DNA of 64,000 bases from Bog-159 sp049511415 (GTDB lineage: Bacteria > Acidobacteriota > Terriglobia > Bryobacterales > Bryobacteraceae), in NCBI GenBank assembly GCA_049511415.1, contig JBEKYC010000038.1, forward strand, positions 1 through 64,000. The letters run 5' to 3'. Shown in pieces: positions 43,499-51,968 of the stretch. The notes under the pieces were generated by a model, which made no database searches, had not been told where the DNA came from, and saw nothing but the letters and a program-made list of their open reading frames with translations. The translations under genes were made by a program, and so were the position numbers. The stretch's first letter is position 1; each line of letters starts with the position of its first letter.

Positions 43499-45634
43499 AT
43501 GGAGAGGTCTCCAAGCTCGTCGTTCTTGAAGAGCCTGGCGCTGGCGTTAGGCGATGGACTCTTGTTCAGCGTGGCGGTGAAACTGGCGCATGGACCCTCC
43601 AGATCGCGGGAGGATGAAATGACGGACCTTGGTCCCCTGGCGGAAAGGCTCAGAAAAGTGGAAGAGAATAATAACCACCTACCAACGATAGACAGAGACG
43701 GTATGACGAAGTTCAGCGAAGGCTTGGACGGGCGTGTGCTCGAGAAGGTGATTGTGGCCCTGGAAGCCCGCCTCACCGAACACGTGGGTCAAGTGGACCG
43801 GCGTCTGGCCGAGATCGACGCGCAAGTCGCGTTGGACCTCAAAGCCGTGGATACGCACACGGCCGCTCAGTCTACCGCTGTCGAAAAAGCCATTCAGCAA
43901 ATCGAGGCGCAGGTGCGGGACTACGTTTCCGCCGCGCAGCTATCCAGTTCCGAGCAGATCGCGGGCGTCGATCAAAAGCTCTCCGCCTTGCAGGAGGCCC
44001 TGCCGGCGAAGTTCCGCGAGATTATCGAGGCGGTGCGCCAATCCATGGAAGCGCGCGTGGCTCTCGAATTGACCGAGGTGGAAAGCCGGGTCAAGGCCGG
44101 AGTGGTAGCCCCCGAGAGGCTGGGCGAGTTGGAGACCCGCCTGCGCGGCGAAGTCGAAGCTTTGGCCGGCAGACTTTCCGGCGAAATGCGCGGACTGGCG
44201 GAACACCAGCAGAATCAAACCGCGCCTCTGCACCAGGCTCTCCAGCAGCTCGAAACCAAACTAACTACCCTGCGCGAGGAACTGCCGCCTAAAATCCGGC
44301 AGATCGTGGAGGCGGTGGAAGCCTCCATGGACGCGCGCATCTCCGCAGGGGACCGGGAAGTCACCGGCCGTGTCTCCGCCATGGAGCAAGCACTGGCGGC
44401 GTTGCGCGATGAATTGCCCCACGCCGGCGCCTTTCGCCAGGTTATCGATGAAGATCTGCGGCGCCACGCCGAGCAGGTAGGCGCGCTCGATCAGAAGCTC
44501 ACGGTGCTACAGGAAGAGCTTCCCCCGAAAATTAAGGCGATCGTGGACGCCGTGCGGGAATCCCTGGATGCGCGCATGGCCGTCGAGCTCAAAAACGTCG
44601 AAGAGCATCACGCCGCGCAGATTCGCGAGACCGAAGCCCGCGTCGGGGCCGCCCAGCAACAGAACCTGGCCAACCTGCAATCGGGACTGGCCGCCGTCGG
44701 CGAGCGCCTCGATTCCGGTGACCGCCGCTTGGCCGAGCACTTTGCCGCCGTGGAGCAGCAGACCGCGCAGGTCACCGCGGGCGTAACCGCGGAACTCGGA
44801 GCAATCGAAAACCGTCACCGCTCCCAACTCGAGCAGCTCGAAACCCGGCTGGCCGCTGAGATTCACTCGCTCGAAGCGCGCGTCACGGACCGCTCACCCG
44901 ATCTGGACAAAGCCCTGCAGTATGCCTCACTCCTCGAAGCCCGCGTACAGGCTCTCGAACAGAAGCTGCAGCATACCGCCGAAGAGGCTGCCGGAATCGC
45001 CGTGGAGCGGGTCTGGCGGATTCTGGAAGCCCGCCTGCAAGAGCGCTCCGCACAGCCGGCTCCGGCTGCCATGCCGCTCGAGAGCATAACCGGCCTGCGG
45101 CAGAAGTCCACCAGCGCTGAAAAGAACGTGCTGGATCTGATTGCCGGTATTGGGCAATTATTCGAAAAGCCGGGATCCAAAGCCGGGATCGAGACACCGC
45201 CGCCAGCCGAGGTGGAGCGTGAGGCCGCGCCTGAACACCACGAGCCTAAGCCCGTCTTGGTCCCGGAGGCCGCCTCCATGGCAGTTCCGGCCGTACATCC
45301 TGAACCCGAAACGATCGCCGCGGCCGAGCCCGGCCCAGCTCCGGAGATCCACCTCGCGCCGGAGCCGGAACCGGCGGTTGCCGTTTCCGAATCCGTACAT
45401 GCCCCGGTCGCCGTCATGCCGCCGCCTGCCGCTCACGACGAACCCGAGCCCGAGTTCGAACCAGTCCCGGTCGCAGCCGCCACGGAATCCGCCGAGCACA
45501 ATGGCATCGGGTCCGAAGATAAGCCGCCGGTGATCCTGTTCAAGCCCAAGGAGGCTGGCCGCAAGTGGCGCATCCCGTTCGTTTCGTCATTCCTGATGCT
45601 GGCGATGGCTTTCGCCTGGCTGCAGTTCATGTAA
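43499..45634 (+). CDS. Large coiled-coil protein with internal repeats and C-terminal membrane anchor
   Basis: A 711-residue protein that I do not recognise. It is almost entirely predicted coiled coil between residues 70 and 500, with three copies of a segment of the form KL-x2-L-[QR]-E-[EA]-LP-[PA]-K-[IF], for example KLTVLQEELPPKIKAIVDAV at 333, KLTTLREELPPKIRQIVEAV at 254 and KLSALQEALPAKFREIIEAV at 160. Residues 580-690 are Pro/Glu/Ala-rich. The end (FVSSFLMLAMAFAWLQFM) is one hydrophobic helix, so the protein is tail-anchored. A second start at ATG 43619, with GGGAGG ahead, would remove a weak N-terminal hydrophobic segment. Possible roles are envelope spacing, motility or filament formation. 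Confidence 0.75.
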   Translation: MERSPSSSFLKSLALALGDGLLFSVAVKLAHGPSRSREDEMTDLGPLAERLRKVEENNNHLPTIDRDGMTKFSEGLDGRVLEKVIVALEARLTEHVGQVDRRLAEIDAQVALDLKAVDTHTAAQSTAVEKAIQQIEAQVRDYVSAAQLSSSEQIAGVDQKLSALQEALPAKFREIIEAVRQSMEARVALELTEVESRVKAGVVAPERLGELETRLRGEVEALAGRLSGEMRGLAEHQQNQTAPLHQALQQLETKLTTLREELPPKIRQIVEAVEASMDARISAGDREVTGRVSAMEQALAALRDELPHAGAFRQVIDEDLRRHAEQVGALDQKLTVLQEELPPKIKAIVDAVRESLDARMAVELKNVEEHHAAQIRETEARVGAAQQQNLANLQSGLAAVGERLDSGDRRLAEHFAAVEQQTAQVTAGVTAELGAIENRHRSQLEQLETRLAAEIHSLEARVTDRSPDLDKALQYASLLEARVQALEQKLQHTAEEAAGIAVERVWRILEARLQERSAQPAPAAMPLESITGLRQKSTSAEKNVLDLIAGIGQLFEKPGSKAGIETPPPAEVEREAAPEHHEPKPVLVPEAASMAVPAVHPEPETIAAAEPGPAPEIHLAPEPEPAVAVSESVHAPVAVMPPPAAHDEPEPEFEPVPVAAATESAEHNGIGSEDKPPVILFKPKEAGRKWRIPFVSSFLMLAMAFAWLQFM

Positions 45635-45658
45635 GCTGGGTGGTTGTCCCGGAGTTTG

Positions 45659-46903
45659 ATGAATATCGCCGGCGTCCGCTCGTTTCTGCTGTCCTATCGG
45701 TTTGCCGACCCGGTGCGGCTGCCCTTCCACGGCGGTGAACGAACCATATTGAAGCGCGATGCCATGCTCATCCGCGTGGAATCGGAAAACGGCCTGGTTG
45801 GCTACGCCCCGGGGCCGGGCAGCCAAAGCACCCAAAACATCATCGAAACTACCGTGCGTCCGTTCCTGGAAGGGCGCACTCTAGTCGATCCGGACGCGTT
45901 GCGCATCCAATTCATGGAATGGCCGGGCGTGGATGCCGCCGCTGCCAGAGCCTACTGCGCCGTGGAAGTCGCCCTCTACGACCTGTGCGCCAAGGCCCGC
46001 GGTGTGCCGCTATCGGAAGTCCTCGGCGGCCGGGTGCGGGGAGCCATCCGGCTGTACGGCAGCGCCGGGATGTACATGTCCCCGGAGCGCTATGCCGCCG
46101 AGGCGGCAGCCATCGCGGATCTGGGTTTTCGCGCCTACAAGATGCGTCCTGGAGGCGGGCCTGACCAGGATGTGGAAACCGTGCGCCAGATGCGCAGAGC
46201 GGTGGGCGCCGATTTCGATCTGATGGTGGACGCGCATACCTGGTGGCGCATGGGCGACCGCAGCTATTCGTTCGCCACGGTGGAACAACTCGCCCGCGAA
46301 ATGGCGGACTATGATGTGGCTTGGCTCGAAGAGCCGCTGCCGCCGGACGATCACGATGCCTATCTGCTTCTGAAAGAAAAGGATTACCTGCCGTTGGCCA
46401 GCGGCGAACATGAACCCAGCGAGGAGCGTTACCAGGATCTGATCCTCCGGCAGGCGGTCGACTACGTGCAAATGGACGTATGCTGCCAGGGAGGCTTCGC
46501 CATGGGCCGGCGCCTGCTCGCGGACATCGCCCGCGGCGGCCTGGGATTTGCGTTTCACAGTTGGGGCACCGCGCTCGAGGTGGTGGCCGCCGCCCATCTG
46601 GGAATCTGTTGGCCCGAGACCGTAGTCGAATGGCTCGAATATCCATGCTATGCCGCGGCCGCGCGCCAGGGAATGTATCCCTTCCCGCTGGCGGACGAGA
46701 TCCTGAAGGAACCGCTCGAAATCCAAAATGGCGATTTGATTGTGCCCCGCGCGCCGGGCCTGGGAGTCACCGTGGATGAATCGGTAATCGACCGTTACCC
46801 CTGGATTCCAGGACCATGGTCCTATTTCCGCACGGACTCGCCAGCCGTAACCCGGGCCGTAACCGCCGACCACTCCGTCCAGTGGGAGCGCGACCCCGCT
46901 TGA
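45659..46903 (+). CDS. Mandelate racemase/muconate lactonising-type enolase-superfamily enzyme
   Basis: The 414-residue product has the N-terminal capping domain and the TIM barrel of the superfamily. GFRAYKMRPGGG is the position of the catalytic KxK/R base, DLMVDAHTWW, WLEEPLPPDD and LASGEHEPS supply metal ligands, and FHSWGTALEV has the conserved His. Such enzymes dehydrate acid sugars or racemise alpha-hydroxy acids. KMR instead of KxK is typical of the acid-sugar dehydratases. The start at ATG 45659 has GGAG upstream. The queuosine-type transporter follows with a TTGA overlap. Confidence 0.88.
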   Translation: MNIAGVRSFLLSYRFADPVRLPFHGGERTILKRDAMLIRVESENGLVGYAPGPGSQSTQNIIETTVRPFLEGRTLVDPDALRIQFMEWPGVDAAAARAYCAVEVALYDLCAKARGVPLSEVLGGRVRGAIRLYGSAGMYMSPERYAAEAAAIADLGFRAYKMRPGGGPDQDVETVRQMRRAVGADFDLMVDAHTWWRMGDRSYSFATVEQLAREMADYDVAWLEEPLPPDDHDAYLLLKEKDYLPLASGEHEPSEERYQDLILRQAVDYVQMDVCCQGGFAMGRRLLADIARGGLGFAFHSWGTALEVVAAAHLGICWPETVVEWLEYPCYAAAARQGMYPFPLADEILKEPLEIQNGDLIVPRAPGLGVTVDESVIDRYPWIPGPWSYFRTDSPAVTRAVTADHSVQWERDPA

Positions 46904-47571
46904 CGAACCGTCAGTTCCGCTACTACGACCTGCTGGTCCACATCTTCGTTGTAATTCTCCTGATCTCCAATCTCGTCGGTCAGAAGATCACGGCCGTCGG
47001 ACCATTCCGCATCAGCGGTGCGTTGCTGCTCTTTCCTATCACCTATATTTTTGGCGATGTCTTTACGGAGGTATATGGCTATGGCGCTTCCCGCCGCGCC
47101 ATCTGGATCGGCTTCTTCGCGTCGGCTTTGCTGGCGGTCATGGGACTGTTCTGCGTGGCATTGCCGCCGGCGCCTGGCTGGGACGGGCAGGCGGCCTTCG
47201 CCAGGGTCTTCAACTTCGTGCCGCGCCTGATCCTCGCCAGCCTGGTGGCGTTCTGGTGCGGCGAGTTTGCCAACTCCTTTGTGCTGGCCAAGATGAAGCT
47301 GTTGACCCAGGGACGTTACCTCTGGACGCGAACCGTCGGCTCCACGGTTGCCGGGCAAGCCGTGGACACCTTCGTAGTCACGGTGCTCGCTTTCGGCGGC
47401 AGCTTGAGCGTCGCCACGATCGCCAACCTGGTGATGTCGGGGTATTTGGCCAAGGTGCTGTACGAAGTGGCCGCCACGCCCATGACCTACGCGATTGTGA
47501 ATTTCCTGAAGCGGCGGGAGGGCGTGGACACGTTCGATACCAAGACCAACTTCAATCCGTTCCGGCATTGA
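46900..47571 (+). CDS. YhhQ/VUT-family queuosine precursor transporter-like protein
   Basis: A 223-residue membrane protein with six helices and the family hallmarks ALLLFPITYIFGDVFTEVYGY, VAFWCGEFANSFVLAKMK and RTVGSTVAGQAVDTFVV. It imports queuosine precursors such as preQ0 or preQ1 in characterised species. The start is TTG at 46900, overlapping the preceding stop (TTGA). A metabolic link to the acid-sugar enzyme is not obvious, and translational coupling may simply reflect compact genome structure. Confidence 0.9.
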   Translation: MTNRQFRYYDLLVHIFVVILLISNLVGQKITAVGPFRISGALLLFPITYIFGDVFTEVYGYGASRRAIWIGFFASALLAVMGLFCVALPPAPGWDGQAAFARVFNFVPRLILASLVAFWCGEFANSFVLAKMKLLTQGRYLWTRTVGSTVAGQAVDTFVVTVLAFGGSLSVATIANLVMSGYLAKVLYEVAATPMTYAIVNFLKRREGVDTFDTKTNFNPFRH

Positions 47572-47592
47572 CTGGCTGTGGCGCCAGGATCT

Positions 47593-48027
47593 TTACCTTA
47601 CCAACGGGTTCCGAACGGTCACGCCTGCCATCCGCGTGAAATCGCGGTCGGCCGACCACAACTCGCGGACGCCGTGCTCGCGGCAGATGGCCGCCACGCG
47701 TGCATCATGTACGGCTCCGCCCGTTAATTTGCCGGCGGCGAGCAACTTGCGAAGCTCGTCCCAATGCCCCTGGATCTCGCCGAGGAGCAGCAAAGACGGC
47801 GATTCCATCCAGATTTCGACCTGCCGCAGGGCGTCCGTGACCGGTGTCGGCGGGCGGTAGATCCGCGGATGAGTTGTGATTGCCAGAAATTCGTGAATGC
47901 AAGGCCATGGCACTCCCCAAGGCTCCTGGGCCTCAGCCAGTCCGGCCACGCACCGGTTAGCGGCTTCGTGCCACTCGGAGTCGCGCCGGTGGGCGTATAC
48001 CAGGATGTTCGTGTCCACCGCGATCAT
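47593..48027 (-). CDS. vapC: PIN-domain ribonuclease toxin of a VapBC module
   Basis: The 144-residue PIN protein begins IAVDTNILVYAHRRDSEWH, with Asp5 and the Glu in IHEFLAI, Asp in VHDARVAAI and Asp in SADRDFTR as metal-binding residues. It starts with ATG overlapping the antitoxin stop by four bases. It is a different subgroup from the toxin at 27676: it has TNILVYAH and GGAVHDARVAA. The pair is the second VapBC system of the window and lies between the transporter and PAS-LuxR gene. Confidence 0.92.
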   Translation of the reverse strand: MIAVDTNILVYAHRRDSEWHEAANRCVAGLAEAQEPWGVPWPCIHEFLAITTHPRIYRPPTPVTDALRQVEIWMESPSLLLLGEIQGHWDELRKLLAAGKLTGGAVHDARVAAICREHGVRELWSADRDFTRMAGVTVRNPLVR

Positions 48028-48263
48028 TCGCCGCGCCCGCGATAGATCGCTTCGCGCACGGCGGGCCAGCCGCCAGTCTCGCGCAGACCTTCACCGCCGA
48101 ACGAGCCGTCGCGTAATTTGAACTTCGCCCGCGTCTTACGGTCCCGTTGAATCACGACGCGCAGACCGTCTTCGACAATCTGCCGGAACGGTACCCCTCT
48201 CGACTGGGCGCAGGCTTTGGCCTCCGCGAACAACGAGTCCGGAATCTCCAAAGTGGTTTTCAC
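48024..48263 (-). CDS. vapB: Antitoxin of a VapBC module
   Basis: The 79-residue protein begins MKTTLEIPDSLFAEAKACAQ, the N-terminal beta strand and helix of ribbon-helix-helix VapB antitoxins, and ends in a basic and then aromatic toxin-binding region. The start is GTG at 48263. No Shine-Dalgarno is seen; instead a TAGTAT -10 lies six bases ahead, so the message is likely leaderless. The 16-bp dyad just upstream is probably the autoregulatory operator. Confidence 0.88.
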   Translation of the reverse strand: MKTTLEIPDSLFAEAKACAQSRGVPFRQIVEDGLRVVIQRDRKTRAKFKLRDGSFGGEGLRETGGWPAVREAIYRGRGE

Positions 48264-48265
48264 GA

Positions 48266-48303
48266 ACCCATACTACCATACCGTTTAGTATGGCAGTATG
48301 GGT
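48266..48303. promoter_or_regulatory. vapBC2 operator: 16-bp dyad over the promoter
   Basis: The 16-base arm ACCCATACTACCATAC (48266-48281) pairs with 48288-48303 with one mismatch and a 6-base centre. Each arm holds two CCATAC-like half-sites. On the minus strand the -10 TAGTAT (48270-48275) lies within the dyad and ends six bases before the GTG at 48263. Confidence 0.7.
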
Positions 48304-48313
48304 AGGTGGCTTA

Positions 48314-48919
48314 CTAAGCCTGCACAATGCCCTGCCGCACGGCGTACCGCACCAGGCTTGCCGTCTCGTGCACCCCCAGCTTCTCCATAATGCGGCTGCG
48401 GTGCGAATCGGCTGTCTTGTAGCTGATCTGCAGCAAGCTGGCGACTTCCTTGGTGGATTTTCCATCGGCCACCAGCGCCAACACCTGCACTTCGCGCGAG
48501 GTCAGCGGCGCTACCGCCGTGCTCCGTCCCGGCGCGGCAATCTCGATACAGGCGCCGGTATAGCCGGTAAATTCGCCGTTCCCACTGAACTGCGCGCGGC
48601 CGGTGTCCCGCACCCAGCGATATTGCCCGTCGGCGCGCAGCAGCCGGTAATCCATCTCGAACGGTTGGCGGGCTGCAAACGAACGCCGGTAAATACTCAG
48701 GCAACGCTCGCGATCGTCGGGATGTACCCCGTCAACCCAGCCGTTGCCGACTTCCTGATCCATGGTGCGGCCCCGGTACTCCAGCCACGGGCGGCTGAAG
48801 TATGTACAAAGGCCGTCAGTTCCCGCGGACCAGAGCATAAAGGGTGCTTGATCCACCAGTTGTCGGAACCGATCTTCTTCTCTGGCGGGAGGCTGTGACG
48901 TTACCTGAATCGGCTGCAT
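48314..48919 (-). CDS. PAS-LuxR transcriptional regulator
   Basis: A 201-residue protein with an N-terminal PAS domain of the PAS_3 type (about 18-125; GVHPDDRERCLSIYRRSF and DYRLLRADGQYRWVRDTG) and a LuxR/GerE helix-turn-helix at about 137-195 (LTSREVQVLALVADGKSTKEVA and SYKTADSHRSRIMEKLGV). There is no receiver domain, so the PAS domain is probably the sensor. It is divergent from glnE, with 148 bases between, and may regulate glnE. Targets are not known. Confidence 0.9.
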   Translation of the reverse strand: MQPIQVTSQPPAREEDRFRQLVDQAPFMLWSAGTDGLCTYFSRPWLEYRGRTMDQEVGNGWVDGVHPDDRERCLSIYRRSFAARQPFEMDYRLLRADGQYRWVRDTGRAQFSGNGEFTGYTGACIEIAAPGRSTAVAPLTSREVQVLALVADGKSTKEVASLLQISYKTADSHRSRIMEKLGVHETASLVRYAVRQGIVQA

Positions 48920-49035
48920 CTTAATGAAATATTAATGCATTCGCGAAGGTGTCGTAAATAATGGCAGTACTATTCCTTACCGGAGTTATCTAAACGAAGC
49001 CGGTGCATCGCCGTGAAAGCCGTCCTCCCGAACGA

Positions 49036-49041
49036 TATAAT
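49036..49041 (+). promoter_or_regulatory. -10 element for glnE
   Basis: A perfect TATAAT lies 26 bases before the glnE ATG at 49068. No -35 match was seen and no Shine-Dalgarno is clear. Confidence 0.4.
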
Positions 49042-49067
49042 CGCAATTGGCCCCGTTCGCCTGATTC

Positions 49068-51938
49068 ATGCTGCGATTGTTGGATGCGGTTGAATTTCGC
49101 AACCCTACCCGCGCGCGCGAAGATATCGCGCGGCTGGGCGGCGGCATTCCGGAGCGCATCATGGTCCGGATTCAAGCGTTATTGGCCTCCGTTCCGGATC
49201 CCGACGAGGGGCTGCATTTCCTGGAGCGGTTGCGCCAGGAATCCCCGGCCGCCTTTAATCGCATCACCAGTTCTACGGCCGCTTTGCGCGCTCTGATTGC
49301 TGTTTTTTCTTACAGCCGCTTCCTTTCCGAAGCCGTCTTGCGGCGGCCGGAATGGCTGTTGCAGGCATCCGGCGGGGACGATCTCCATCGGGTCTTGTCG
49401 TCCGAGGAATACGCCGAATATCTGACCCAATTCCAGGCGGCGGAGAGCCACGCTGTGCCTGTGGCCGTTACGCTGGCGCGGTTTCGCCGGCGCCAGCTAT
49501 TGCGTATTTTACTGCGCGACGTGTTGGATCTGGCAGCTTTGCCCGATATCACCGGCGAGCTCTCCAACCTGGCCGATGCCATTCTGGATTTCGCTTACCG
49601 GCAGATCCGCGAACAATTGGTGGCCCGCCACGGCGAACCTTCCAGCGACGGACCGGACGGCCAGCGGCGGCCGTGCGGCTTTGCGGTCATTGCGCTCGGT
49701 AAATTAGGGGGCCAGGAGCTGAATTACAGCTCGGATGTGGATCTGATGTTCGTCTATTCCGGCAACGGAGAGACCACCGGTCCCGATTCCATTACCAACA
49801 AAGAATTCTTTAAGAAGGTTGCCAACCAGTACACCGAACTGCTTTCCACTTACACCGCTGACGGCTCCTGCTACCGAGTGGATCTCAGGTTGCGCCCGGA
49901 CGGCCGTCTCGGCGAAGTCTGCATCTCGCTCGCCGGCGCGAAGCGCTACTACACGGAGCGGGCCCGTGATTGGGAAAAGCAGATGCTCATCAAGGCGCGG
50001 GCCTGCGCTGGAGATCTGGCGTTGGGCCGCGAACTGCTGGAGTTTGTGGAGCCCCTGATCTATTCGAGCACGTTGGACTTCCGGGCCGTGGAGGCCGTCT
50101 CCGAGGCTCGCGAGCGCATCAGCGAGAAACTGGCCGCCAAACGCCCGCACGGAGGCCTGGATATCAAGCTCGCCCCTGGCGGTATCCGCGATATCGAGTT
50201 TCTGGTGCAGTGTCTGCAACGTCTGCATGGCGGCCGCGAGATGTGGGTGCGCCATGGCGGCACGCTTTTCGCGCTTTCCCGGGTGCACGATAAGAATCTG
50301 CTTTCCGCCGGCGAATATGGGCGCCTGTCTTCCGCCTATCAATTTTTGCGCCAGGTCGAGCATCGGCTGCAATTCTACGACGACCGGCAGACGCATACCC
50401 TGCCCGTTAACGCCGAGGAGCTCGAGGTGCTCGCGCGCAAAATGCCCGGCGATCCCGGCGATCCCGTCTCCGCCGAGTCGCTCCAGATCTGCTTGGATCA
50501 GCACCTCGGCCATGTGCGCGAAATGTACAATCGCGTGATCCAGGCTCGCAAGCCGATGTACTATACCCTGGCGGATGGCGACGTCGACGATCGCTGGCAG
50601 TCGATGGATTTAGATGCTCCCGCAGTGCAGGGCGGCCTGGCGCGTTATATGGAAGAACGCGCGCCGCGACTCGCCGCCACCCTGGCCCGGCTGAAGGTGA
50701 ATCGCGGACGGGAACGCATGCAGCATTTTCTCGATCAAATGTCGGCGAACCCGGAATGGCTGGCGCGCCTCGATACGCAGCCCGTGCTGGTGGAACTGGT
50801 GGTGGATCTGTTCGAGCATAGCCAGTATTTCGGCGACCAGCTTCTGGGGCATCCGGAAATGCTGGAAGATCTGAATCCGGCGGCCGCGCCGCCGGAAGAT
50901 CCCATCGCGGATACCGCCGCCCTCCGGGTCTTTTTCCGCCGGCACATGCTCCGCATTCAAAGCGACAGCCTGGCGCGTCCCGCGCCCATCTTTGAAACGC
51001 TGGAGCGCACCTCGGAACTGGCGGACACCGTGATCGCGGCTGCCTACCGCATTGCGCTCGCGGATGCGCCCCCTCCGGCAACTCCCGGATATACCCCCGC
51101 GCAGCAGATGATGGCGATTGCGCTCGGCCGTCTCGGCATGCGCGAATTTGATCTGGCATCGGATGCCGACCTGATCTTCGTCATCCCGGACGAGGACGCC
51201 CGAGAAGAGGTCTTCTGGACCGCCGTCGCCGAGCGCATGATCAACGTAATCGGTGCTTACACCGGCGACGGCGTCATGTTTACCGTCGATACGCGGCTTC
51301 GCCCCAACGGCCGCGAGGGCGCCCTGGTGCAGCCGGAAGCCGCCTATCGCGAATACTTTGCCCGGCATGCCGAAGCGTGGGAAGGCATCGCCTATATGAA
51401 GTCGCGAGCCGTGGCGGGCAACCTGGAGCGCGCCACCGAGTTCCTGCATCGGCTGCAGGAGGTGGACTGGCGCCGCTACGGCCAGAGCGGGCGCTCGCGC
51501 ACGGAACTGGCGCAGATGCGCGCGCGCCTCGAAAAAGAACAAGGCGCGCGCAATCCGTTGAAAGCCGCCAGTGGCGGATATTACGATATCGATTTCGCCC
51601 TGATGTATCTGCGCTTGAAGGGCGCCGGCATTTTCTATAAGGTCCTGAATACTCCGGCGCGTATCGATGTAATCGAACAGATGGGCCACCTGGAGCGCGA
51701 CGATGCCGACTTTTTACGGGACGCCGCAGTGTTTTACCGTGCGATTGACCATGGCTTGCGCGTTTCCAGCGGTTACGCGGGAGGCAAACTGCCTGCGTCG
51801 CCCTCGCAGTCCGAGACTTTGGCGGAACTGGTGCGCCGCTGGACCCCCGCGCAACTCCACGATCAGCGATTGGACCGCAAACTGGGAGAGATCCGCCAAA
51901 AGACGCGCGAGCTTTTCAACCGCATGTTCGGCGCCTGA
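49068..51938 (+). CDS. glnE: Glutamine synthetase adenylyltransferase/deadenylylase
   Basis: The 956-residue enzyme has two nucleotidyltransferase halves: LGKLGGQELNYSSDVDLMF near residue 210 is the deadenylylase half, and LGRLGMREFDLASDADLIF near 690 the adenylyltransferase half. Each is followed by a helical domain, as in GlnE. It attaches or removes AMP on glutamine synthetase according to nitrogen status, usually under PII control. No glnA or glnB is in this window. Length fits the family. It is followed 30 bases later by the second KdpD-like kinase on the same strand. Confidence 0.95.
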   Translation: MLRLLDAVEFRNPTRAREDIARLGGGIPERIMVRIQALLASVPDPDEGLHFLERLRQESPAAFNRITSSTAALRALIAVFSYSRFLSEAVLRRPEWLLQASGGDDLHRVLSSEEYAEYLTQFQAAESHAVPVAVTLARFRRRQLLRILLRDVLDLAALPDITGELSNLADAILDFAYRQIREQLVARHGEPSSDGPDGQRRPCGFAVIALGKLGGQELNYSSDVDLMFVYSGNGETTGPDSITNKEFFKKVANQYTELLSTYTADGSCYRVDLRLRPDGRLGEVCISLAGAKRYYTERARDWEKQMLIKARACAGDLALGRELLEFVEPLIYSSTLDFRAVEAVSEARERISEKLAAKRPHGGLDIKLAPGGIRDIEFLVQCLQRLHGGREMWVRHGGTLFALSRVHDKNLLSAGEYGRLSSAYQFLRQVEHRLQFYDDRQTHTLPVNAEELEVLARKMPGDPGDPVSAESLQICLDQHLGHVREMYNRVIQARKPMYYTLADGDVDDRWQSMDLDAPAVQGGLARYMEERAPRLAATLARLKVNRGRERMQHFLDQMSANPEWLARLDTQPVLVELVVDLFEHSQYFGDQLLGHPEMLEDLNPAAAPPEDPIADTAALRVFFRRHMLRIQSDSLARPAPIFETLERTSELADTVIAAAYRIALADAPPPATPGYTPAQQMMAIALGRLGMREFDLASDADLIFVIPDEDAREEVFWTAVAERMINVIGAYTGDGVMFTVDTRLRPNGREGALVQPEAAYREYFARHAEAWEGIAYMKSRAVAGNLERATEFLHRLQEVDWRRYGQSGRSRTELAQMRARLEKEQGARNPLKAASGGYYDIDFALMYLRLKGAGIFYKVLNTPARIDVIEQMGHLERDDADFLRDAAVFYRAIDHGLRVSSGYAGGKLPASPSQSETLAELVRRWTPAQLHDQRLDRKLGEIRQKTRELFNRMFGA

Positions 51939-51968
51939 TCCGTCGTTTGGGGTAACGCAGGCGCTGCC

